DNA of 6,720 nt, taken from an uncultured Ruminococcus sp. (GTDB lineage Bacteria; Bacillota; Clostridia; Oscillospirales; Acutalibacteraceae). This document shows, in pieces, positions 1-5,892 of this stretch; the stretch's first letter is position 1, and each line of letters starts with the position of its first letter. The DNA is taken from NCBI GenBank assembly GCA_945632055.1, contig CALZCU010000049.1, positions 1 through 6,720 of the forward strand. Direction: 5' to 3'. Under the pieces are notes generated by a model. It ran no database searches and was not told the DNA's origin. It saw nothing but the letters and a program-made list of their open reading frames with translations. Both the position numbers and the translations under genes were made by a program.

Positions 1-5
1 CATTC

Positions 6-49
6 ATTATAGTTGTATCTATTATACACCATATTGAGGTCGGTATAAA
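6..49 (-). promoter_or_regulatory. Possible minus-strand promoter with an overlapping inverted repeat
   Basis: On the minus strand there is a perfect TATAAT at 26-21. Seventeen bases upstream is TTTATA (49-44), which matches the -35 consensus at four of six positions. A second TATAAT lies at 11-6. A perfect inverted repeat, TGTAT-N5-ATACA (14-28), covers the first -10 box, as an operator would. It would drive a gene beyond the left edge, downstream of gerAC. The ATG at 3-1 lacks a ribosome binding site and is unlikely to be that gene's start. This A+T-rich stretch throws up -10 boxes by chance, so the call is weak. I see no G+C-rich hairpin plus T-run here to terminate the ger operon. Confidence 0.3.
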
Positions 50-78
50 GTCTTTTTATGAATTATTTTTCAATATTT

Positions 79-681
79 TTATATTTTATTTCTTTGTTCG
101 CAGGAAATTTTTAGCGGAAGAGCTTTTATTTCTTTATCAGAATTAATATATAAAACAGAAAATTCCTCTAACGCACTGTTGTGAAAATTATTGAATATAG
201 ATAAAGCATTTACGGATAATTCTATATTTTTATTCTTTTGCAGAATTATATGCTCCTCTGTCTGCTTTGGAAGCTCCTTGCTTTCTGCCATATCCTTAAT
301 CACCTGCTCATCGCATAATGTTACATACATAAGCGGTGAAAAATACGGCTGTTCCGATATGAAATCAATGTCCTTCTCCAGCGTTTCGTCAATTATTGTT
401 TTATCAGTCAAAAACAACTCAAGCTTTGACAGCGTAAGGTTCGGAATATACTTTTGTTCAGCCAGGAAACACGCTTCCTCAAAGGATGTTGCCTGGATTG
501 AAACCGACTTCGGCTTATCCTCGCCCGTCAGCAAATAGAAAGAATAATATATTTTTCCTTCGCTCTCCCCTGCTGTCACCGTTTCGATTATTGAGGATTT
601 ATCAATTTCATTTGCGCCTGCACAGCCGCAGAAAGTAAGAGGAAGAACGCATAAGAGAAATAACAATATTCGTTTAATCAT
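79..681 (-). CDS. gerAC: Short GerAC-type spore germination lipoprotein (N-terminal domain only)
   Basis: Third gene of a gerA-type germinant receptor operon, 200 residues. GerAC subunits are lipoproteins on the outer face of the spore inner membrane and work with GerAA and GerAB to sense germinants. Residues 1-20 are a lipoprotein signal: MIKR, a hydrophobic stretch, then CGC. Cys20 is the likely lipidated residue, since it is followed by a polar segment (AGANEIDKSSII) resembling the start of mature GerAC proteins (GCWDxxEI). The rest fits the N-terminal GerAC domain, but family members are about 370-400 residues, so the C-terminal domains are missing. Codons after the stop show no recognisable continuation. 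An ATG at 702 is also in frame, but the one at 681 has GGGAGG seven bases upstream and begins directly with the signal peptide. It overlaps the end of gerAB by 8 bases, suggesting translational coupling. Context supports the family strongly; sequence similarity alone is modest. Confidence 0.82.
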   Translation of the reverse strand: MIKRILLFLLCVLPLTFCGCAGANEIDKSSIIETVTAGESEGKIYYSFYLLTGEDKPKSVSIQATSFEEACFLAEQKYIPNLTLSKLELFLTDKTIIDETLEKDIDFISEQPYFSPLMYVTLCDEQVIKDMAESKELPKQTEEHIILQKNKNIELSVNALSIFNNFHNSALEEFSVLYINSDKEIKALPLKISCEQRNKI

Positions 682-1732
682 AATCTTTCCTCCCGAAAAC
701 AATCAGATATACCGAGGGAATAACAACGGAAGCTGTCAGCGTGAAAAAGACAAAAATATACTCGTCTGTCAGTATTTTTTTTACAGAATTAAAATATCCC
801 GAGCAAATAAACAAAACATAAATTATTGCGGTGAAAACGACAACCGTACTTAGCGAGCCGCTTTTACCGACTGATTTGCCTATACAGGTTAAAAGCAGAG
901 AAATCACGAGTAACACTATCAGCACAGACAGTGAAAGATACAAACTGTCAAAGCCGTTGACCCCACCTATATGAGCTGATTTAGAGAGCAAAAAGCCCTG
1001 ATAGCTCTGAGCCGTAGAATATTTACCGAGGGCAAAAGCGACAAAAAACATAATCAAGCCGAACAGAAGTGCTAAAAAGCCTGTTGTGAATAAAACCTGA
1101 CGCTGTCGGAAGTTTTTTGTAAAACCTGAAAGAGTAGCAAATATCACAGCAGTAAATGCAGGAGTAGTAAAAAACAATGCGTTATTCAGCAGACTGTCCG
1201 TACTTCCCTCAAAGGAATATACCGAGCTGTCTGCCTTAACATTTGAAATGTTGCCCGTAAAAATCAGAATAAATGAAACAAGAGCAAACAGGAAAATGAA
1301 AATCGAACATCTTGCGATTGCATTTGTTCCCTTGTATGCCGCATAAATGCAGACTGCAAGCAAGAACAGCGCAACAGCGTATATATTTGCTTCGCTGTTC
1401 AGCTTTTGGGAGAACATATCCATATATCTGAGCAGGAAGTATTCAGCAGTGTATACAAAGTATGCGCAGTAAAACGACGAAATGAAAATGATTGCCGAGG
1501 GTGTTTTTATATGGGCAAACGACATAAAATCAAGGTCGGTTTTCCTCTTTATTATAATTGACGGAACAAAAAATAAAAACGATACTGCAAGCCCTAAAAG
1601 CATTGAAACAATATTATACATAAATGAAGAGCTTTCGGATAAATCATAATTCTGCAAAAGAATTACTGATGAACTGCACAAAAACAGCAGAAGCATAAAA
1701 CGCTTTGCAGGAAACTTAATTTTCGTCTGCAT
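674..1732 (-). CDS. gerAB: GerAB-type germinant receptor permease subunit
   Basis: Integral membrane subunit of a germinant receptor, 352 residues, close to the usual ~365. GerAB proteins belong to the APC amino-acid transporter superfamily and are thought to form the germinant-binding site in the spore inner membrane. I count about ten hydrophobic segments, near residues 12-30, 40-62, 77-103, 117-133, 141-162, 186-204, 213-237, 262-285, 295-314 and 322-347. The stretch around residues 130-141 (YAAYKGTNAIAR) matches the YAxxKGxExIAR-like signature of the fourth helix in GerAB proteins. The start at 1732 has GGAGG six bases upstream, inside the end of gerAA; the genes overlap by 17 bases. The ligand cannot be predicted from sequence. 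The protein is rather divergent, but its position between gerAA and a GerAC-like lipoprotein makes the assignment firm. Confidence 0.88.
   Translation of the reverse strand: MQTKIKFPAKRFMLLLFLCSSSVILLQNYDLSESSSFMYNIVSMLLGLAVSFLFFVPSIIIKRKTDLDFMSFAHIKTPSAIIFISSFYCAYFVYTAEYFLLRYMDMFSQKLNSEANIYAVALFLLAVCIYAAYKGTNAIARCSIFIFLFALVSFILIFTGNISNVKADSSVYSFEGSTDSLLNNALFFTTPAFTAVIFATLSGFTKNFRQRQVLFTTGFLALLFGLIMFFVAFALGKYSTAQSYQGFLLSKSAHIGGVNGFDSLYLSLSVLIVLLVISLLLTCIGKSVGKSGSLSTVVVFTAIIYVLFICSGYFNSVKKILTDEYIFVFFTLTASVVIPSVYLIVFGRKDYD
689..694 (-). promoter_or_regulatory. Ribosome binding site that sets the gerAC start
   Basis: GGGAGG on the minus strand, seven bases upstream of the ATG at 681 and inside the last codons of gerAB. 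It favours the 681 start over the in-frame ATG at 702, which would put this site within the coding sequence. Confidence 0.75.
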
Positions 1733-3185
1733 TACTATCCTCCGTTTCGGGAAATTTCTGAACCCTTATTGTGCGCTTTGCAAGACTTTTCCAATCGGCT
1801 CGGATAAATACATCACGCATACTCCTCAGAGAAAACGGTGCAAGCGACGACATATAAGGTACACCGAGCGAGGTTTTTGCGCACATATTTATAAGCACAA
1901 TTGCTGTAGCAAGAACTATTCCCCACAATCCGAATATTCCTCCGACAATTATATATATGAATCTCAGAACAGTTATGGGCGGATAAAGCGGAGATGTGAC
2001 ATAACTGCATATCGCCGCCGTTGCAACAACCATCAGCGTTGACGAGCTTATTATGCCTGCGCTGACTGCGCTTTCGCCTATCACAAGTGCGCCGACTATG
2101 CTTACTGCGTGGCCGAGCGGCTTTGGTATTCGCAGTCCTGCTTCCCTCATTATCTCATAGACGAAGGTTATCAGCAGTACCTCAAGCGTGACAGGAAGCG
2201 GAGTCTGGGAAAGCGATTCCGAGGTTTTTATGAGCAGTCCCGTTGGGAAATATTCGGGGTGAAACTGCGCAAAGCCTGTGTAAATTCCCGGCAAAAATAC
2301 TGCAATCATAAATGACAGGTACTTTAGTATTCTTATAAAGGTCGCATAATAAGGTCGGTTTGAGTAATCGTCAACGCTTTGAAATTCCTCCACGAACAGA
2401 TGCGGCACAATAATCACAGCAGGAGTACCGTCAATAAGAATTGCAATTCTCCCCTCTGACAGCTTACCGCAGACGGTATCGGGGCGTTCGGATATTCCAA
2501 CCCCCGAAAATATGGACTTTGAGCCCTTATCCTCAAGGTATTCAGAAAGATATCCCGAAGCAAGCACTGCTTCAAGGTTGCAGGAATTAAGCCTTTTTCT
2601 GATTTTATTAAGAATTTCGGGCGAAGCACTTTTTTGCAGATAGCACAGCATCAGCTGAGTCTGTGATTCCTTTCCGACAGTCAGCGTTTCAAATACAAGG
2701 TCGGGATTTTTCATTCTTCTGCGGATTAAGGTCATATTAATTCTCAGCGGCTCGGTAAATCCCTCTCTTGAGCCACGCTGTACTACCTCGCTTTCAGGCT
2801 CGCTTACACTTCTGAACGGAAATCCCTGAGAGCCGATTGCAAGCATTCTGCCTGTGCCGTCAATTGAAAGAACAGCAAAGCCTGAGGTTGAAAACATTAC
2901 AGCCTCTTGCAGTGTGTTAAATTCAACAATTTCACTTGATGTAAGGACAGAGGTCTTAATCTCGCTGAGCAGTTCATCAGGTGATGAATCGGAAAAGGAA
3001 TAAGAAAGCAATGGAGTCAGAATTGAAAGCGCAATTACCTCCTTACTGCACATTCCCTCGATTGTAATTATTGCCGCCTTAACAGGCTTTTCCGTTGAAA
3101 GAGTAAGCTCTCTGACTGTAAAGTCGGCTGAGTCGGCAAACATATTTTTCAGCGTTTTCAGATTTTCTTTTAATGAACTGTTCAT
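1716..3185 (-). CDS. gerAA: GerAA-type germinant receptor subunit
   Basis: First gene of the germination operon, 489 residues, typical of GerAA (~480). The A subunit sits in the spore inner membrane and is thought to form an oligomeric channel releasing ions once germinant binds. Residues 1-280 are the cytosolic part: an opening KENLKTLKNMFADSADFTVRE typical of the family, RGSREGFTEPLRIN (137-150) and EGRIAILIDGTPAVIIVPHLF (244-264). Membrane helices follow at about 285-307, 331-345, 356-378, 382-398 and 406-436, with the conserved EIMREAGLRIPKPLG (344-358) and GESAVSAGI (370-378), then a polar tail. The frame stays open to an ATG at 3377, but that extension runs antiparallel through the DUF421 gene. 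The ATG at 3185 has GGTGAT three bases upstream and gives the canonical N-terminus. It is divergent from the DUF421 gene and overlaps gerAB by 17 bases. Forespore (sigma-G) expression is expected for the family. Confidence 0.97.
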   Translation of the reverse strand: MNSSLKENLKTLKNMFADSADFTVRELTLSTEKPVKAAIITIEGMCSKEVIALSILTPLLSYSFSDSSPDELLSEIKTSVLTSSEIVEFNTLQEAVMFSTSGFAVLSIDGTGRMLAIGSQGFPFRSVSEPESEVVQRGSREGFTEPLRINMTLIRRRMKNPDLVFETLTVGKESQTQLMLCYLQKSASPEILNKIRKRLNSCNLEAVLASGYLSEYLEDKGSKSIFSGVGISERPDTVCGKLSEGRIAILIDGTPAVIIVPHLFVEEFQSVDDYSNRPYYATFIRILKYLSFMIAVFLPGIYTGFAQFHPEYFPTGLLIKTSESLSQTPLPVTLEVLLITFVYEIMREAGLRIPKPLGHAVSIVGALVIGESAVSAGIISSSTLMVVATAAICSYVTSPLYPPITVLRFIYIIVGGIFGLWGIVLATAIVLINMCAKTSLGVPYMSSLAPFSLRSMRDVFIRADWKSLAKRTIRVQKFPETEDSNADEN

Positions 3186-3188
3186 TTT

Positions 3189-3194
3189 ATCACC
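3189..3194 (-). promoter_or_regulatory. Ribosome binding site that sets the gerAA start
   Basis: GGTGAT on the minus strand, three bases from the ATG at 3185. It corresponds to the 3' part of the AGGAGGTGAT anti-16S complement, so the short spacing is normal. The divergent DUF421 gene uses the same box at the same spacing. Confidence 0.75.
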
Positions 3195-3221
3195 GATATT
3201 TAGCTTTTGCTTAATGCTGAA

Positions 3222-3250
3222 GAATATGTAAGAAATTTTTGCAGATATTA
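3222..3250 (-). promoter_or_regulatory. Candidate sigma-G-type promoter of the gerA operon
   Basis: The sigma-G consensus from Bacillus is about GHATR at -35 and CATnnTA at -10, spaced 17-18. On the minus strand TAATA (3250-3246) matches four of five -35 positions. Seventeen bases on, CATATTC (3228-3222) matches four of the five fixed -10 positions. Initiation about seven bases further would leave a leader of roughly 30 bases containing the GGTGAT box, a sensible layout. Read on the plus strand, the same block gives GAATA-N17-GATATTA. That orientation would start inside the DUF421 ribosome binding site, so it is less credible. No convincing sigma-A promoter was seen in the 79-base spacer in either direction. 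Confidence 0.4.
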
Positions 3251-3255
3251 GTAGC

Positions 3256-3261
3256 GGTGAT
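3256..3261 (+). promoter_or_regulatory. Ribosome binding site of the DUF421 gene
   Basis: GGTGAT three bases upstream of the ATG at 3265, the mirror image of the gerAA site across the divergent spacer. It supports this start and therefore argues against the long N-terminal extension of gerAA through this region. Confidence 0.75.
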
Positions 3262-3264
3262 ATT

Positions 3265-3942
3265 ATGATAATTTCAATTATACGCACTGTTTTACTGTAT
3301 GCCTTTGTCGTGCTTGCAGTCAGACTGATGGGCAAAAGACAGATTAGCGATATGCAGCCGAGCGAGCTTGTTATCACACTGATTGTTTCGGAAATTGCCG
3401 CACTGCCTATGCAGAATACCTCTCAGCCGTTGCTCAGCGGAGTTGTTCCTGTTCTGGTGCTTGTTGCGCTTGAAATTGCGGCGAGCATTTTTATGATGAA
3501 GTGCGGAAGCTTCAGAAAGCTGATGTGCGGAAGTCCGATTGTTGTTATCCGTGACGGAAAAATTCTGCAAAATGAGATGCGGCGGCTCAGGCTGACAACG
3601 GAGGATTTATGCGTTCAGCTAAGACAGCAGGGAGTCTTTTCGATTGAGGAGGTTCAATACTGCATTGTCGAAACAAACGGCAAGGTAAGCGTGCTTGAAA
3701 AGCCGCAGAACAGAAAGCCAAGTGCTGAGAATTTCGGAATAAAAATTCGTGACAACAAGATTGAAACAGTCGTTGTAAGTGACGGAAAGATACTTGACAA
3801 CTCTCTTGATTTGTGCGGCAAAAGCAAGGATGATGTCTTTGCCATACTCAAAAAGGAAAACACAAATCTCAAAGATATCTTTTTAATGACGCTTGACGCA
3901 CTTGGAAAATATAACATTGTATGGAAGGAAAGCAATATATGA
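3265..3942 (+). CDS. DUF421 (YetF-like) membrane protein
   Basis: Member of the DUF421/YetF family, 225 residues, full length for the family (~220-240). Hydrophobic segments lie at about residues 4-20, 34-48 and 57-79, followed by a soluble domain. Family hallmarks are RLMGKRQISDMQPSELV (20-36), GSPIVVIRDGKI (89-100), and the RLRLTTEDLCVQLRQQGVF run (107-125) leading into EEVQYCIVETNGKVSVLEK. A second DGKI at 173-176 is followed by a helical tail. The biochemical role is unknown. From memory, YetF and the related 2Duf protein of Bacillus were reported in the spore inner membrane and affect spore resistance. Lying back to back with gerAA fits a spore role but does not prove one. The ATG is supported by GGTGAT at 3256-3261. 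The stop codon overlaps the next gene's start as ATGA, so the two are probably cotranscribed and coupled. Confidence 0.93.
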   Translation: MIISIIRTVLLYAFVVLAVRLMGKRQISDMQPSELVITLIVSEIAALPMQNTSQPLLSGVVPVLVLVALEIAASIFMMKCGSFRKLMCGSPIVVIRDGKILQNEMRRLRLTTEDLCVQLRQQGVFSIEEVQYCIVETNGKVSVLEKPQNRKPSAENFGIKIRDNKIETVVVSDGKILDNSLDLCGKSKDDVFAILKKENTNLKDIFLMTLDALGKYNIVWKESNI

Positions 3943-4319
3943 AAAGGATTTACATTTCGCTTATGCTTGTTGCGATTGTAGCAGTCTTATCGGCTGTTCA
4001 GCTCGGCTTTGTAAGCGCAAAGGCAGACGGATTTATTTCAATGATTGAGCAGTGCGACAGGCATATGAGAAAAAGTAACTTTGAAGAAGCAATAACCCTT
4101 TGCAAAAAAATAGAAAATGAATGGAACGAGGGTGCAGAAAAGGTTGATATGCTGTTGATTCACGACTATGTTGATGACATCGGCAATGACATTTCAAAAA
4201 TGCGCTCGTTTGCGGAGAACGGCAGTCCCGATATGTACTTTGCAATGAGTACGAGTGCAAAAAAAGAACTCGCTTCTATAAAGGAAAGCGAGTATCCAAA
4301 GCTTGAAAATATTCTTTAA
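3939..4319 (+). CDS. DUF4363-type small membrane-anchored protein
   Basis: Small protein of 126 residues. Residues 1-27 form one hydrophobic segment after MKR, either a signal anchor or an uncleaved signal; the remainder is charged, mostly helical and presumably outside the cytoplasmic membrane. Recognisable points are the Trp at 62 and HDYVDDIGNDI (75-85), ending in LENIL. This resembles the DUF4363 family, which is often found directly after DUF421 genes in Clostridia; no function is known. An in-frame ATG at 3921 exists but has no ribosome binding site. The ATG at 3939 overlaps the DUF421 stop as ATGA, has GGAAGG ten bases upstream, and starts directly with a membrane segment. The last 20 or so codons contain the minus-strand terminator of the opposing Znu operon. 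The family call rests on remembered pattern and on context. Confidence 0.75.
   Translation: MKRIYISLMLVAIVAVLSAVQLGFVSAKADGFISMIEQCDRHMRKSNFEEAITLCKKIENEWNEGAEKVDMLLIHDYVDDIGNDISKMRSFAENGSPDMYFAMSTSAKKELASIKESEYPKLENIL
4259..4293 (-). terminator. Intrinsic terminator of the znu operon, inside the opposing DUF4363 gene
   Basis: A perfect 8-base stem, ACTCGCTT paired with AAGCGAGT (4293-4286 with 4275-4268), closes a 10-base loop. On the minus strand it is followed after two bases by seven T residues (4265-4259). The order hairpin then T-run is right only for minus-strand transcription. It lies about 31 bases past the znuB stop. On the plus strand the hairpin is not followed by T residues, so it should not stop the DUF421-DUF4363 transcript. 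Confidence 0.72.
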
Positions 4320-4324
4320 AACAA

Positions 4325-5149
4325 TTATAATTTCCCTGTTCTTGTTCTCACTGCTTCGATAATCCAGAAGATTACAAAAACAATAGCGTTTACGATAACA
4401 ACGCTTGCTCCTGTCGGAGTGTCGAGCAAATAGGAAGCGCACATTCCGACAAAGAAACAACATACGGAAAGCACTCCCGAACAGAGAATAACGGATTTGA
4501 ATTTCTTGCAGACTCTCATTGATGAAAGTGCTGGGAAAATAATCAGTGCAGAAATAAGCAATGTTCCCATAATTCTCATACCGATTACAATTGTCAATGC
4601 TGTGAGCAGAGCTATTACCGTGTTGTAAACGCCTGTTTTTAGTCCCGTTGCCCTGGAAAAGCTCTCGTCAAAGGTAACTGCAAAGATTTTGTTGTAAAAG
4701 ATTACGAAAATTATTATTACGGCAAGGGCAAGCAGGGCACACATTATTGCGTCAGCCGTTGTTGTTGCAAGAATACTTCCGAAAAGATATGAGTTCAAAT
4801 CGGTATTGACGCCCGATATGCTCACGCAAACAACACCTATGGCAAGCGAAGTGCTTGAAATTATTGCTATTGCCGCATCGCCGTTAATCTTACTGCTCTC
4901 GGAAAGTCTGAGCAACAAAAATGCCGCAACCACAATGACAGGAACAGCCACCTCCAGAGGAGCTAAGTTTAATGAAGCCGCAACAGCAAGCGCACCAAAT
5001 CCGACATGAGAAAGTCCGTCGCCTATCATTGAGTAACGCTTCAGCACAAGCGTTACTCCGAGAAGTGCGGCGCAAAGCGACACAAGCAAACCGACAACAA
5101 AGGCTCTTATGATGAAATTGTAGGAAAACATTTCAATCAGCATTTCCAT
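4325..5149 (-). CDS. znuB: Zinc/manganese-type ABC transporter permease
   Basis: Membrane subunit of an ABC-3 family metal importer (ZnuB/AdcB/MntB type), 274 residues, a normal length. It forms the transmembrane path for a divalent metal delivered by the binding protein. There are about eight or nine hydrophobic segments. Family features are KRYSMIGDGLSHVGFGALA (37-55), SYLFGSIL (120-127), FDESFSRATGL (160-170, the cytoplasmic loop that contacts the ATPase), MGTLLISALIIFPALSS (194-210) and DTPTGASVVIV (243-253). The start overlaps the znuC stop by one base (TAATG). A GAGGAGGT box lies upstream, but 12 bases away, so translation probably relies partly on coupling. It is the last gene of the operon and converges on DUF4363 with five bases between stops. 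Zinc is the likeliest substrate because the binding protein is His-rich, but manganese cannot be excluded. Confidence 0.95.
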   Translation of the reverse strand: MEMLIEMFSYNFIIRAFVVGLLVSLCAALLGVTLVLKRYSMIGDGLSHVGFGALAVAASLNLAPLEVAVPVIVVAAFLLLRLSESSKINGDAAIAIISSTSLAIGVVCVSISGVNTDLNSYLFGSILATTTADAIMCALLALAVIIIFVIFYNKIFAVTFDESFSRATGLKTGVYNTVIALLTALTIVIGMRIMGTLLISALIIFPALSSMRVCKKFKSVILCSGVLSVCCFFVGMCASYLLDTPTGASVVIVNAIVFVIFWIIEAVRTRTGKL

Positions 5150-5892
5150 TACTGCTGTGCACCTCCTCTGTGATTGTGACGGCAGTCATCGCAGGGACAG
5201 TCGGTAATCATAAACTTTCTGCCGACATCCGAATGAAGATACTGATGAGCTGTTCCGTAAAAATAGCTATTCCTTGAGAGATGAAGAATTTTTGAAGCGT
5301 TGTTTACAGCCGCTGTTATATCGTGCGAAACCATAATTATTGTTATTCCGCTTTTGTTGAGCTGTTTAATCAGCGAGTACATATCAGCAGAGGCTTTCGG
5401 GTCAAGCCCCGTAACAGGCTCGTCAAGAATTAACAGCTTGTGAGTTGCGCATAATGCTCTTGCAAGCAGAACTCTCTGCTTTTGCCCTCCCGAAAGCTCT
5501 CTGAAGCATTTTTTTCTGAGAGGTAATATTCCCGTAAGCTCCATATTTTTTGCGGCGTCAGCTTTTTGCTCCTTCGAATAAAAAAGCGTGTGCTTTTTAT
5601 TCAGACAGCCCGAAAGCACTACCTCGGACACAGAAGCAGGAAAGTCCTTTTGAAGAATCGTCTGCTGAGGAAGATAACCGATTTCATTTTGCATCAAGCC
5701 GTCACCAAAGGAAATTTCGCCGCCCTGAATGGACATCAGTCCGAGCAGACACTTCATAAGAGTAGTTTTGCCTGAGCCGTTTTCACCAACAATGCAGACA
5801 TAGTCGCCTGCATTTATACTCAATGACAAATCGGATAAAATTGTTTTGCCCTCATAACCCATAGAAGCATTCAGAATTTTTATCAAAGCCAT
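5149..5892 (-). CDS. znuC: Zinc/manganese-type ABC transporter ATP-binding protein with Cys/His-rich tail
   Basis: ATPase subunit that powers the metal importer from the cytoplasmic face, 247 residues. All catalytic motifs are intact: Walker A GENGSGKTT (36-44), Q-loop YLPQQ (73-77), signature LSGGQKQR (133-140), Walker B LLILDEP (153-159), D-loop TGLD (161-164) and switch His190 in VSHD. The C-terminus carries a short extension, CPCDDCRHNHRGG (232-244), with three Cys and two His that could bind metal and perhaps sense the cytoplasmic level; that is inference. The start at 5892 overlaps the znuA stop by one base (TAATG), with GAGGAGG ten bases upstream. It is cotranscribed with znuA and znuB. 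Confidence 0.95.
   Translation of the reverse strand: MALIKILNASMGYEGKTILSDLSLSINAGDYVCIVGENGSGKTTLMKCLLGLMSIQGGEISFGDGLMQNEIGYLPQQTILQKDFPASVSEVVLSGCLNKKHTLFYSKEQKADAAKNMELTGILPLRKKCFRELSGGQKQRVLLARALCATHKLLILDEPVTGLDPKASADMYSLIKQLNKSGITIIMVSHDITAAVNNASKILHLSRNSYFYGTAHQYLHSDVGRKFMITDCPCDDCRHNHRGGAQQ

Noticed and set aside
44..60. ATAAA-N5-TTTAT hairpin as a terminator for the ger operon
   Set aside because: The stem is five A/T pairs only and too weak for intrinsic termination; the operon's end is probably left of the window or factor-dependent.
191..538. Plus-strand open frame of 115 codons within gerAC
   Set aside because: It is antisense to a gene with lipobox and ribosome binding site; the protein resembles no family I recognise and it has no clear ribosome binding site.
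3186..3377. N-terminal extension of gerAA by 64 codons, from an ATG at 3377
   Set aside because: It runs antiparallel through the start of the DUF421 gene, has no family similarity, and the ATG at 3185 has a ribosome binding site and gives the standard GerAA N-terminus.
4385..4405. Hairpin AGCGTT-N9-AACGCT as a terminator for the DUF421-DUF4363 transcript
   Set aside because: The stem is only six bases and no T-run follows on the plus strand. It lies in znuB coding sequence and is likely chance.
4806..5009. Plus-strand open frame within znuB, and similar frames opposite znuC at 5550-5775
   Set aside because: These are shadows of the real genes: antisense to strongly conserved transporter motifs, with unstructured low-complexity translations.
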